From: a virus
Strand: one strand, 5' to 3'
Length of the DNA stretch: 29,761 nt
Virus record (IMG/VR): IMGVR_UViG_3300031629_000048
Location: 1 to 29,761 of that record
Shown: positions 8,144 to 16,635 of the stretch, piece after piece
Position numbering within the stretch: the first letter of the stretch is position 1
Layout of the letters: each line of letters starts with the position of its first letter
Translations under genes and position numbers: made by a program
Notes under the pieces: generated by a model
The model's database searches: none
Seen by the model: only the letters and a program-made list of their open reading frames with translations
Told to the model about the DNA's origin: nothing

Positions 8144-11100
8144 TAGTATGATTTCTCCTGTACAGTTTCTAAGAACAATTCTCCATGTTCATTTGCTGCT
8201 TCTCTTAACATTCCGATTATGTTTCCTCTTTGATTCATTAGTAATTCTTCCACACCCGCAGCGTCTACTGCGCTAATAGAGAAATTCACGTTAGTCATTC
8301 CACCAGTGTTCTGTCCAGAAGGTATGATTTCGCCAGGCACATCTGGCATGAACAGTTCTGGACCTTGTTCGCCTACGACAAAGCCTCCAGCTGCACGTCC
8401 TTTATATCCAGAGAAGGCTGAAGTAGGCTTAAAGTTAGTCATGCCTGTACCAATTCCTGAATCTCCTCGTGCAAAGGCTTGCTCCCCACCAGCATTATTA
8501 CCTTTAGCTAAGTCTACAGAGGCGCTTCGTGAGCCTACGCTTACTGCTGAAGGCATGGAGGAACCTGCACCGGAAGCTCCTGATTGAAAAGATGTTCCAG
8601 AAATAATAGATAACTGAGCCACACCCATGGCACCCATCATAGCAGCTAATGCTATGTTCCAAGGACCCCAGGGCTTGCTACCTAAGGCTCCCATTACTGC
8701 AGATGCAGTGCTTATAACGGCTCCTGCCATCTGCATTTTCTTATTAACCTCGAAAGCTTTCTTAGCTGCTTGCTCTTTCTTTTTCTCTAATGATTTAATT
8801 TTAGCCATTGAAGCTGCGGATTTTCCGTCTCGCTTCTTCTCTGCCGCTATTTCACTATCAATATTTGCTATTTTTGCCTTACTCGAAGCGGCCATCATTG
8901 AACCAATGGCTTGAACACCTGCTGCTGCTGCTGCTAGTCCTGTTTCCATAGTGAGACCTTTGCCTCCTATCTCTTCAAAAGCAGCACCAAAAGCTGATGA
9001 AATCGCAAAAGCACCGTCTACAACGGAGGTTATAAGCTCTCCCTCTGGGCCTAGCTTACTTAGCTCTGCCATCATTGGACTCATCACCTGCTGATTTGTA
9101 ATGGCTGCCCCACCCTCTTTGAGCCTAGCTAGCTCTCCAGACAGATGAGCAGCGCCCATGCCAGAACCTTGAGTTTCTGAAATTACTGCTGAATCTGCTT
9201 TAGCTACTCCTATCTCAGCAGTTGTGACTGCTGTTTGCTGCTTTTCAAATGCAATAGGATCCTTCTTGTCTGTAATCTCCAGAGTATTTTTCTCATTAGT
9301 TAGAAGGATGGCGGCTGCGGTAGCGGCGTTATTCAGTCTCATAATATCACCTGCCCGACCTTGCACAAGATTAGCTGCAGCTGTAGACACAGCTAACGCA
9401 TTCTGCTCTTCTCTAAGGGCTGTCAAAGAGGCTAAATATGCACTTGCACCTCCTTTTACATCTTTGAACAGCTCTTCAAACTTTCTAAGGGCTTCAGCTG
9501 CTGCAACGGACTCGTCTCCGAATACGTCTTTAAAACCATCTCCGGTAGCTTTTACAGTCTTTGATAGAGACCTAAGTGCGGACTCTGCAGCCCCTACATC
9601 TCCCTCTGTTAGAACAGCTCCTATGTTACTTAGTCCATCTTCTAAAACAGCTAAGTTTCCTGTAGCTCTTCGAGCCGCATCTTCTATATTTTCTAAAGAT
9701 GCCACATCACCAGCTTCTATAGCTGCTAAGGCTTTAGGACTTAAAGCTCCTATAGCTGCTAATTTTTCTTTTATCTGCTCTAAAGCATGTGCTCTCTTAT
9801 CTGCGTCTTTGACACTGTCTCCTATATTGAGAGCTTCTTTTAGCAAACGTGAAGCAGGCAAGCTACCTAAGGCAGTAGATCTCTGTTTTTGTAAACTAGC
9901 ATTTAAGGTATTTATTCCTTGAGAATACTCAAGGGCTGAGATGGTACCCGCATCATAATCAGCTTTTAGAGATTTCATTCCTCGCTCTTTATTCTTGGCA
10001 ATACCTTTGACAATTATATCTAACTCTTTGCCTGTGTCTTTTATAGAGTTTTTTAGATCGTTATAGGATTCTTCCAGTTCAGCAGCAGCCACTCGTGTAT
10101 CTTGAAAGTTTTTAATACCTTTTCCAAAATCTGACCCTACAAAAAGCTCAGCACTAACAGCTACCTTATCCCCTAACTTTTCCATAGCATCAGTAGCTGC
10201 AGTAGTAGAAGTACTAAGGAGGTCTATAGGATCTTCCCAGCCTACATACTTAGCTATTGCGTTAATCCCCGTTACTATGGTATTATATATTCCTGACCAT
10301 AGATTCCCAACAGTATCAATAAACATACCGATACCTTTAAGAACTATTTTAATAATAAAGTCAACTCCTTTTAATATACTCACCAGTATAGTATAAGGAG
10401 CTTGCATGATCTGCTCACCAATTTCCAGAATCATTATAAACATACCTATAAATCCGGCCATTTTCATAGCTTTATTTATAGCACTGCCCATACGACCTGC
10501 GGCTCTGCCGATAGCTACTAAAGCTTTAGTGCCTGCAAGCTGTATTTTCTTAAACTGAAGTTTAGCTGTCATCCCTAGCTGTTTAAGACCTAGTTGAGCT
10601 CTTTTAATATAACCTTTACGACTATGCCCCATCTGCTTTAAAGACACTTTTAAACTATTTAGCTCCGCTTGAGACGCACCCTCAAATATGCCTTTGCGCA
10701 CCTTCCCGTGGGTCTTATATTCCTGTTCTGCCTTTCGTAAATGGGCTTTTAACTGACCAATTTGTTTAGGATCTGTAAGAGTACCTTTTTGTGCAGAAGT
10801 AATTAACTTAGACTTTCTAGGGCCTAGTGCCTTAGCAGACCCCTGAACACTTTTAGAGTTAGCTGCTTCCAGTGCATCAGCAGTTTCTTTAATCTTTAAT
10901 CTATATTCTTCCATGTCCTGTTTAGCAGCATCTACAGATTTTTGCGAACCCGTCTCAAAGTCCTCAAATTTCTCTTTAAGCTCGTCCATGGGTAACATAC
11001 TTTTAAGTATGGATAAGCCTAAAGCGCCAAATACAGCCACAGCTGCAAGGGCACTACCTGTAAGTACTTTAGCTAAGCCTCCAAATATGGGCATAAGAAA

Positions 11101-11895
11101 GTCTGTAACTGCCCGAATAATGTCCTCAAAGGTTTTAGATAGCTCTACGAAGGGATTAGCTGTTCCTTCCATAGAGCCAAACATATTATTTAACTGTCTC
11201 TGAGTTTCGATAAGCACTGCTTGAGACCTTTCAAAAGCTGTTAACTCATCTGCGGACTTACCAATACTTCGTCCATATTTTTCTGTTGCAGTAGCAAGTC
11301 TGAGAGTTATACCTAATTCATCTAGTAATTCGGGTTCTGCTTTGGAGGCACCTCGTATAAGTCGATCGAAGGAGTCCTCGAAGCCCCTGCCTAAAGCAGC
11401 CGAGGCTTTGCGAGCACCCACAGCTAAATCCTCTAGTTGCTTTGGTGAGAAACCTTTTGCTACGCCGATCGCCGCTGCTTCAGCAGCTTCCCTGAATCCC
11501 AACATACCATTAGAGGCCTCCCGTAAGGAAGCTGTGATACTCTGTAGAGCTAGACCAGTGTTAGCCGCGTAACTTTTTTGACCCTCTTGAAGGATACTAA
11601 CGTCAGCGGCTCGTTTAAAAAAGTTAAATGCGGCGGATACAGCAAATACGTTCGCTGCTAGTGTTGCGTATGCAGGTACAAGACCACCAGTAATACCAGT
11701 AGTCATTTTAGCGAAGCCTTTGGTGCTATTAGAAGTAAGTCCTGCCACCCCTTTCTGCTGTTTATTATATCTAGTGGAAGATTTGGTGGCTTTATCTACT
11801 GCCGCTGCTGCCTTTTCTGCGTGTTTGCCAACAGCTTGAAGACTGCCATCTTCCAGAATCTTAAATTTGACTGTAACTGTATCATTCGCTGCCAC
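8143..11895 (-). CDS. Tape measure protein
   Basis: This 1250-residue protein follows the tail assembly chaperone pair. It is rich in Ala, Lys and Glu, with long helical and coiled-coil stretches. Hydrophobic segments occur near residues 70-95 (PAYATLAANVFAVSAAFNFF) and about 475-535 (FIGMFIMILEIGEQI ... ILVSILKGVDFIIKIVLKGI), as expected for tape measures that insert into the host membrane. The C-terminus has GYKGRAAGGFVVGEQGPELF and MPDVPGEIIPSGQ, a segment very common at the end of siphophage tape measures. At the usual ~0.15 nm per residue, the tail would be roughly 190 nm. The start is GTG at 11895, overlapping the upstream TAG by one base, with only a weak ribosome site, so coupling is likely. 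No lytic transglycosylase or peptidase domain was recognised. Confidence 0.92.
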   Translation of the reverse strand: MAANDTVTVKFKILEDGSLQAVGKHAEKAAAAVDKATKSSTRYNKQQKGVAGLTSNSTKGFAKMTTGITGGLVPAYATLAANVFAVSAAFNFFKRAADVSILQEGQKSYAANTGLALQSITASLREASNGMLGFREAAEAAAIGVAKGFSPKQLEDLAVGARKASAALGRGFEDSFDRLIRGASKAEPELLDELGITLRLATATEKYGRSIGKSADELTAFERSQAVLIETQRQLNNMFGSMEGTANPFVELSKTFEDIIRAVTDFLMPIFGGLAKVLTGSALAAVAVFGALGLSILKSMLPMDELKEKFEDFETGSQKSVDAAKQDMEEYRLKIKETADALEAANSKSVQGSAKALGPRKSKLITSAQKGTLTDPKQIGQLKAHLRKAEQEYKTHGKVRKGIFEGASQAELNSLKVSLKQMGHSRKGYIKRAQLGLKQLGMTAKLQFKKIQLAGTKALVAIGRAAGRMGSAINKAMKMAGFIGMFIMILEIGEQIMQAPYTILVSILKGVDFIIKIVLKGIGMFIDTVGNLWSGIYNTIVTGINAIAKYVGWEDPIDLLSTSTTAATDAMEKLGDKVAVSAELFVGSDFGKGIKNFQDTRVAAAELEESYNDLKNSIKDTGKELDIIVKGIAKNKERGMKSLKADYDAGTISALEYSQGINTLNASLQKQRSTALGSLPASRLLKEALNIGDSVKDADKRAHALEQIKEKLAAIGALSPKALAAIEAGDVASLENIEDAARRATGNLAVLEDGLSNIGAVLTEGDVGAAESALRSLSKTVKATGDGFKDVFGDESVAAAEALRKFEELFKDVKGGASAYLASLTALREEQNALAVSTAAANLVQGRAGDIMRLNNAATAAAILLTNEKNTLEITDKKDPIAFEKQQTAVTTAEIGVAKADSAVISETQGSGMGAAHLSGELARLKEGGAAITNQQVMSPMMAELSKLGPEGELITSVVDGAFAISSAFGAAFEEIGGKGLTMETGLAAAAAGVQAIGSMMAASSKAKIANIDSEIAAEKKRDGKSAASMAKIKSLEKKKEQAAKKAFEVNKKMQMAGAVISTASAVMGALGSKPWGPWNIALAAMMGAMGVAQLSIISGTSFQSGASGAGSSMPSAVSVGSRSASVDLAKGNNAGGEQAFARGDSGIGTGMTNFKPTSAFSGYKGRAAGGFVVGEQGPELFMPDVPGEIIPSGQNTGGMTNVNFSISAVDAAGVEELLMNQRGNIIGMLREAANEHGELFLETVQEKSY

Positions 11896-12215
11896 TAGTG
11901 CTTTCTCTTTAGCTTATCCCTCTCTCTTTTAAGCTGTTCTTGAGAGTCTTTGATAGCCCTTGATTCTAGGTAAGTTAGAATCTCTAAAAATAATTCTGTA
12001 TCCTCTACTCCGTGCATATCTATATAGAAGGGTAAATTTGTGAAGTCTTTTCCAGTATACCCAATATCAGGGTAAACTCTATCGCCCAATGCTGCGAAAG
12101 TATTTAGGGCTAAAATTGCTATAAGAGGAAAGTCATCCCCGTCTGGAGGAATCTCATCCTCATCAGGTTCTTTGCCCATTTGTTCGCACATCTTAAAATA
12201 ACGCTCTCGCGTCAT
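11895..12215 (-). CDS. Tail assembly chaperone, second part (lambda T-like, probable frameshift product)
   Basis: This 106-residue frame lies between the G-like gene and the tape measure, exactly where lambda's T frame lies. It is acidic at first (EPDEDEIPPDGDDFPL), then mixed, and ends in a charged helix (KRERDKLKRKH). The listed start is an ATG at 12215, but no Shine-Dalgarno sequence lies close to it. The frame is open upstream through NSDSK to the end of the preceding gene, and it is in the +1 (= -2) frame relative to that gene. In lambda-like phages the second part is made only as a fusion after ribosomal frameshifting. Here the fusion would be about 260 residues. Independent initiation at the ATG cannot be excluded. 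Confidence 0.75.
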   Translation of the reverse strand: MTRERYFKMCEQMGKEPDEDEIPPDGDDFPLIAILALNTFAALGDRVYPDIGYTGKDFTNLPFYIDMHGVEDTELFLEILTYLESRAIKDSQEQLKRERDKLKRKH

Positions 12216-12225
12216 TTTAGAATCA

Positions 12226-12675
12226 CTATTTTTGAAGTACCTTTCCAGGCGTTCCAGTAACTGGTCTTTCTGGCTTTGAACGAAAGTTATCTAAATCAAA
12301 GACTACCTCGTTGAGCCAACCATCGAATTCAGTAGAGGAACTTACTAAAGTCTCGGCATTATCTAGTGAATATTCTAGTTCTTGCGTAACGTCCTGTCCT
12401 TCAATGTCTACTAAAATCAAAGTCTCGAGATGGGCAAGGGTTAAGCCTTTCCAGTTTTTAACTACTCCTTTAGTGAACTCTACTACGAATTTATCTTCGT
12501 CTAGTGTCTCTACAGCTTGGCGTGTTTTACGATCAAACTTTGTAGTAGTACACTTCTTACGAAGTCCAGTTAATTCTTTTCGCGATAAGTTCGCTACTTC
12601 TACTTCAAATCCCGGTAATCCCGGGAAGTCAATCCAAACTGCTTTGGTATCGACCATTAATGTTTTTAAGTCCAT
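12226..12675 (-). CDS. Tail assembly chaperone, first part (lambda G-like)
   Basis: This 149-residue protein has the usual size and position of siphophage G-like chaperones, between the tube genes and the tape measure. It starts MDLKTLMVDTKAVWIDFPGL and contains LSRKELTGLRKKCTT, a helical, charged pattern seen in tail assembly chaperones that bind the tape measure during assembly. It ends in PVTGTPGKVLQK directly at the A5 slippery run before TAG. The start is ATG at 12675, 9 bp after the second tube gene. The two-frame arrangement with the next gene strengthens the identification more than the sequence itself does. Confidence 0.78.
   Translation of the reverse strand: MDLKTLMVDTKAVWIDFPGLPGFEVEVANLSRKELTGLRKKCTTTKFDRKTRQAVETLDEDKFVVEFTKGVVKNWKGLTLAHLETLILVDIEGQDVTQELEYSLDNAETLVSSSTEFDGWLNEVVFDLDNFRSKPERPVTGTPGKVLQK
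12229..12233 (-). promoter_or_regulatory. Probable -2 ribosomal frameshift site
   Basis: The upstream gene ends ...GTA CTT CAA AAA TAG, with five A residues (12233-12229) immediately before the stop. A lysyl-tRNA on AAA can slip back two bases and re-pair perfectly with AAA. Decoding then continues AAT AGT GAT TCT AAA ATG into the 106-residue frame without a stop. A -1 shift would reach TGA within seven codons. The geometry therefore favours -2, as documented for phage Mu tail chaperone genes, or less likely +1. Confidence 0.62.
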
Positions 12676-12684
12676 CTTTATTCC

Positions 12685-13587
12685 TTATATGTTATTAAAT
12701 TTAAGTTTGCTACCTAGGTCGGTAGGATTGTCGTTCATTTTCCAGTCGTAAGTTTGGGTAAATACATCTTCAACACTGTTTCTGTTGGTAAAGGAACAAT
12801 TAGTTAAATCTAATTGAAACCCTTGTGTCGCACTTTCTCCAGCCTTGATTATAATAGGTACACCAATCTTCCAAGTCTGTACGTCTGCATTAAAAGTATC
12901 AGTGACGTACTGACCTACTGAACCTGAGAGTATTCGTTTCTCTAGTGTAAAATTCGAGGGGTACATAGAAGTCGCTGCATCAGTGACTAATAGTGCATCA
13001 TTGACGGTTTCATACGGAGTCCATTTAATATCATTTTGCAACTCTATAGCAACCTTGTAGAGACCGTCTGTGAGGTCTCTGGAGTCTACTGACACTGATA
13101 AGAACCTAGATAACTGCTCAGTACGAGCATTCCTCGTAACAGTAGCTATAGATTCGCCTCTTGTCAGCTTTGACGCCTCTCCTTGAATGCTTAACTTGAG
13201 ATTCTGTAATTTCTCAATTATGAATGTCCCATTAGTTATAACGCATTTTTCAAGTTTATAAACGTCGTTTGGTAATTTTACATATAAATCAAAAGTATCT
13301 AATGTATATGTGCCTGTCTTAAAATCTACTAATAGATCGAATATTACAGCTAAAGTAGCATCCGTAAGAGCGGGTATAGTGAACTCAAACGAAGCAGGAT
13401 TTGCCTTCTTTATATTAGAGGCTTCATGCAGCTTATGCTGCTCATGTAAAGTCTTCTGAGGGTACGTTTTGTCTGTAAAAGTCTGACTAAAACTTATTTC
13501 TTCAGTCACATCCAGTCTGGTAGTAACAGCGGGAGACCCGTGTACAATATAAACTTCCGCTTCTTTTTTAAAACTATAAGTAGTCAT
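12685..13587 (-). CDS. Second tail-tube-like protein
   Basis: I choose ATG at 13587 (300 residues, MTTYSFKKEAEVYI) over an in-frame TTG four codons earlier, because GGAG lies about 7 nt before the ATG. The protein resembles the preceding tube protein in design. Both open with a 'hydrophobic-FKKE/FSRD-VYI' strand and then a 'D-FSYSQ / E-ISFSQTF' strand. Both also carry 'VYK----CVITNGTFIIEK' or 'VYKIANCTVNEAAIDFDIDG' in the middle, where tube monomers form their inner sheet. I infer that this is a tube paralogue or a tube-capping or decorating protein. It has its own promoter (13645-13673) and a hairpin in its leader, so its amount can be set separately from the first tube gene. Identity to the first is low by eye. 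Confidence 0.65.
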   Translation of the reverse strand: MTTYSFKKEAEVYIVHGSPAVTTRLDVTEEISFSQTFTDKTYPQKTLHEQHKLHEASNIKKANPASFEFTIPALTDATLAVIFDLLVDFKTGTYTLDTFDLYVKLPNDVYKLEKCVITNGTFIIEKLQNLKLSIQGEASKLTRGESIATVTRNARTEQLSRFLSVSVDSRDLTDGLYKVAIELQNDIKWTPYETVNDALLVTDAATSMYPSNFTLEKRILSGSVGQYVTDTFNADVQTWKIGVPIIIKAGESATQGFQLDLTNCSFTNRNSVEDVFTQTYDWKMNDNPTDLGSKLKFNNI

Positions 13588-13605
13588 ACTGCTCCACAAA
13601 GTAAA

Positions 13606-13627
13606 AGGGGCTCAAAAAAGAGCCCCT
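13606..13627 (-). terminator. Hairpin: terminator of the tube gene or leader structure
   Basis: An 8-bp perfect inverted repeat (AGGGGCTC / GAGCCCCT) encloses a 6-nt loop. On the minus strand the stem is followed by TTTTAC, a short U-tract. It lies downstream of the promoter at 13645-13673, so it could end transcripts from the tube gene but would also be at about +11 to +32 of the new transcript. Confidence 0.55.
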
Positions 13628-13644
13628 ACCTTTTCTATTAACAT

Positions 13645-13673
13645 AGTATAGTCCAAAAGACCTCCCATGTCAA
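13645..13673 (-). promoter_or_regulatory. Sigma70-type promoter for the second tube/tail block
   Basis: TTGACA (13673-13668), 17 bp, TATACT (13650-13645), with AAAAATATTTC directly before the -35 box. Only the fifth base of the -10 box departs from consensus. Transcription should begin near 13638 and produce a ~50-nt leader containing the hairpin at 13606-13627. Confidence 0.82.
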
Positions 13674-13682
13674 GAAATATTT

Positions 13683-14807
13683 TTACGCACCTACATACTT
13701 AACCGTAAGCTCATCAGTAAGATCAATATCTGACCCTAACGCATGGAAATTCACTTCTACAGAAATAACATCATCTATAGAGTGCGAGGGTACTTCCAAG
13801 TGGCACTGGGCTGCATTAAGTTCCAGACGAGGCGTATTAGCTGTTCCGCCTACCTTGAATCCAAGATTAAAGCTATTAGTAGTAGTAGTAGTGCCTCCAA
13901 TAATATTTTCAAACAAATCCATACTTGAATTGGTTACATTACTCAGATAACAAGTAAAACTTCCTCCAATAGTACGCGTACCTGTAACGGCCCCTAAAGG
14001 CTGGTTAACAGTACCTATAGTCTCGGGAGTAAGGAATGTTATATTATTAGAAATATTAATACTGCCACCCGTTAAGGTTAAGGCATATGTCGTAGATGTG
14101 GGTGAGGTTGATACTGCAGTCAACTCAGTCAGACGATTACGGATAAAGTTACTAGTGGTAGCTATACCTTCGTATCGGGTCTTTGCTGGAGCACTGGACT
14201 CTTCTGTTATAATTGTACCCATACCAGACCAGTTGATTGTAGTAATACCATCAATATCAAAGTCAATAGCGGCTTCATTTACAGTACAGTTTGCAATTTT
14301 ATAAACCACTGTATCAGTTACAAAGTAGATATTGGCTTTGGCTAACTCGGTTAAGTTTGAGTTAGCAAAAGTAATATCTAAGTCTGTAACATCAGCATCA
14401 ATACCTGCACTTGTCCAAACTGCGTTTGAGGTGCCTTCAACAGGGGCTGCATAAGTGCCGTTACCTACCAACATAGCCCACAAAGGTTCTTCCACGCAAT
14501 GCTGAATTGCATTATCATCTGCTCCACCGCTTGCCACGGTACCAGAAGCTAAAAAAGGTCTAGCGTATGTGGAGAAGCTCCACTCTGCAGGTGCATATGA
14601 ATCTGTAAACATCTTACGCCCACGACGACTGACAGCGTTACCTGCTGACATCTCATTAAGAGTTACTTCGCTTGTGTTTGTAGCTTGTGAGTAAGAAAAA
14701 CCATCTAATACTGGTATTTCCCAAACAGCACCTGCTGCTTCTGCACCTGCGGCGTCCAAGTATGCGATATAAACTTTGGTATCGCGGCTAAAAAATAATG
14801 TTGCCAT
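13683..14807 (-). CDS. Major tail tube protein
   Basis: This 374-residue protein follows the tail terminator gene, as in many siphophages. It starts MATLFFSRDTKVYIAYLDAA and continues with WEIPVLDGFSYSQATNTSEV and TLNEMSAGNAVSRRGRKMFT, a strand-rich layout typical of tube proteins. The middle and C-terminus are Thr/Asn/Ser-rich (SGGTTTTT-like runs, SINISNNITFLTP) and could carry an Ig-like or surface domain beyond the tube core. AGGAGA lies about 9 nt before the ATG. A promoter and hairpin follow the stop, separating its expression from the paralogue downstream. It should be one of the most abundant virion proteins. Confidence 0.8.
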   Translation of the reverse strand: MATLFFSRDTKVYIAYLDAAGAEAAGAVWEIPVLDGFSYSQATNTSEVTLNEMSAGNAVSRRGRKMFTDSYAPAEWSFSTYARPFLASGTVASGGADDNAIQHCVEEPLWAMLVGNGTYAAPVEGTSNAVWTSAGIDADVTDLDITFANSNLTELAKANIYFVTDTVVYKIANCTVNEAAIDFDIDGITTINWSGMGTIITEESSAPAKTRYEGIATTSNFIRNRLTELTAVSTSPTSTTYALTLTGGSINISNNITFLTPETIGTVNQPLGAVTGTRTIGGSFTCYLSNVTNSSMDLFENIIGGTTTTTNSFNLGFKVGGTANTPRLELNAAQCHLEVPSHSIDDVISVEVNFHALGSDIDLTDELTVKYVGA

Positions 14808-14872
14808 TTGTATATTCTCCTATGTTATCTTGAAAAGACGTGGACTTGAACTTTTGCTCTTGCCAGTATTTT

Positions 14873-15325
14873 CTAGTATCGAACCTCTATTAGCATCTCA
14901 CCGACACCTAAGGGCTCTAGCACACCTTCATCAGTATCTATACTAACTATTGTGATTTGTTGGGTATATTGAGTCGCACCATTGCGATCCTTATACATTA
15001 ATCTTGAGTTTTCTTCTAATAAGGTTTCTACATCTTCCATAAGCTCATCTAGTGCTAATACGGAGTCTTCATCTTGTACATAGCATCTTAATGTTACAGA
15101 TAGAAACCTGTCCTTATATCCTCCAGCCTGATATTCCCGTGTCTCTGAGCCAGCATTTAAGTGAACGGCAGGAAATTCCTCCACTTCATCCCAAAACTTC
15201 AAACGAGGAGAAACATTATCTCCTAAAGCAGTGAGATATAAGCCACTGCCATCAATATTCTTTAATTTTTCTACTATAGCTTGTACAATACCGAGCCGTC
15301 TTGTTGTATACTGCCTTGTGCTCAT
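14873..15325 (-). CDS. Tail terminator / tail completion protein
   Basis: This 150-residue protein precedes the tube gene, the usual place for the protein that caps the tube and joins it to the head. Characteristic phrases are FWDEVEEFPAVHLNAGSETR, then GGYKDRFLSVTLRCYVQDED, with EDVETLLEEN and a C-terminal VGEMLIEVRY. This pattern (a 'FPAV' segment, a strand ending 'L-CYV', a helix 'LEDVE-LL' and a final strand) fits the gpU-like tail terminator fold. It starts one base inside the stop of the upstream gene. A 65-bp spacer without a visible promoter or terminator follows before the tube gene. Confidence 0.75.
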   Translation of the reverse strand: MSTRQYTTRRLGIVQAIVEKLKNIDGSGLYLTALGDNVSPRLKFWDEVEEFPAVHLNAGSETREYQAGGYKDRFLSVTLRCYVQDEDSVLALDELMEDVETLLEENSRLMYKDRNGATQYTQQITIVSIDTDEGVLEPLGVGEMLIEVRY

Positions 15326-16635
15326 TATACTCTCCTAGTGTAGAATCGGCCTATAGCCATCTTTACTGCAATTTCTCTTATGGACTTATCAATTAGTTTA
15401 CGGGGGTCTCTACTGCCATTTGACCATGATCCTTTGCTATTGTCTTCAAAAACTTGGTAAGGATTCCTCTGGTAAGTATAACCTATACTTGGCAAACCTT
15501 TTGGAGTCTGTATTATATTAGTGACCTGTGCTGATTCAGCGAACCTACCTGTTCTATTAACGAGGGCAGGCTCTTGCATATTATCTCTCACTGTAGAAGG
15601 CAACTCTTTATTAAGTATAGCTATCATTTGTAACATGCTCGAGGCAGGACTAGCTTTAGCTTTTCTAGCTTTTCTAATAGATTTCCTTTTTTGTATATTC
15701 TTTGCTAGTACGAGTTTTTGTTTTATATCTTTGCTTACTGCAGTCTTACTGTCGTTTTTCTTTATATCTTTACTAGTGACGGTAGTATTTTTTATTTTTC
15801 TAAAAGGTTTTAGTGCAATCCTACGTGCTTTTTTTATTTTTGACTGTTTAAAGGAGTCTGAACCCTCTAAGCTACTGATCAAGCCTCCCGCTTCCAAAGT
15901 ACTTAGTGCAGTTGCTAAAGCCTTTTTAAGTTTTGTCATTTTCGCACCACTTATGCCGCCTTCCTTAGCGTTAGCTCTTTGAGAGCCTATAAATACTTCC
16001 ATAGTTCCTGTAGAGCTATTTCGTATAATATCCAGATTTACACCTATACTAGAGAACCATTTCTTTACGGAGGCTCTTGATATCTTCTCTTCTGCTAACA
16101 AAGCATTATCTATTGCATCCTTTACTTGGGACTCTGCTATACCTTTTAAGTAGTTGTGTTCTAAGTTCCACAAGCTAGAAGCTTCTATATTCTTATGCTC
16201 TCCTCCCAGAACCTCTTTGATAGCATCGGAGATTCCTGCTGCAGTGAGCTTGTAAAGTTCATCATAAGATCTTTTTATCTGATTAAACCTATTCGCACCA
16301 GTTTCCTCAAAAGCGGCTTCTATCTTAGAAGGCGTAAACTTAGTTACTGTAACACCGCTATCTCTCTTAGATAGATTTACTAAATTCCTACCTGTACCTC
16401 TTATCAGTGCCTTTACATGCTTATCGCTAGTTTTTAGCACCTTATTCACTAGTACGGGTGTTATGTCTTCAAAATCTTTTACTAACCTATCCTTAATTCC
16501 TCTACGGATAGCCCTTCTAGTAACTGTGAATGTGTGCATACGCTTATTAGCAGTAACATCTCTGTAATCTTGGCTACTACGCTTAAGCTCGTTACTGAGC
16601 TTAGTCAGAAATTTCTTCTGCTGCGCTACACTCAT
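15325..16635 (-). CDS. Neck / head-closure-region protein, function uncertain
   Basis: This 436-residue strongly basic protein lies between the head-tail connector and the tail terminator, where phages encode head-closure or HK97 gp10-like proteins. The N-terminal two thirds are helical and Lys/Arg-rich, with a very basic stretch around 270-330 (KIKKARRIALKPFRKIKNTT and similar). The C-terminal part (VNRTGRFAESAQV, IGYTYQRNPYQVFEDNS, RDPRKLIDKSIREIAVKMAI) resembles the C-terminal portion of gp10-like neck proteins. At 436 residues it is far longer than the usual ~130-150, so it may be a neck protein with an added N-terminal domain. It overlaps both neighbours by one base. The function is inferred from position. 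Confidence 0.5.
   Translation of the reverse strand: MSVAQQKKFLTKLSNELKRSSQDYRDVTANKRMHTFTVTRRAIRRGIKDRLVKDFEDITPVLVNKVLKTSDKHVKALIRGTGRNLVNLSKRDSGVTVTKFTPSKIEAAFEETGANRFNQIKRSYDELYKLTAAGISDAIKEVLGGEHKNIEASSLWNLEHNYLKGIAESQVKDAIDNALLAEEKISRASVKKWFSSIGVNLDIIRNSSTGTMEVFIGSQRANAKEGGISGAKMTKLKKALATALSTLEAGGLISSLEGSDSFKQSKIKKARRIALKPFRKIKNTTVTSKDIKKNDSKTAVSKDIKQKLVLAKNIQKRKSIRKARKAKASPASSMLQMIAILNKELPSTVRDNMQEPALVNRTGRFAESAQVTNIIQTPKGLPSIGYTYQRNPYQVFEDNSKGSWSNGSRDPRKLIDKSIREIAVKMAIGRFYTRRV

Noticed and set aside
9224-9922. 232-residue open frame on the plus strand
   Set aside because: It is antisense to the tape measure, low in complexity (Ala/Ser/Leu-rich) and lacks a ribosome site or promoter.
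15521-15982. 153-residue hydrophobic open frame on the plus strand
   Set aside because: Antisense to the basic neck protein; Lys/Arg codons read backwards give Phe/Leu, which explains the false membrane character.
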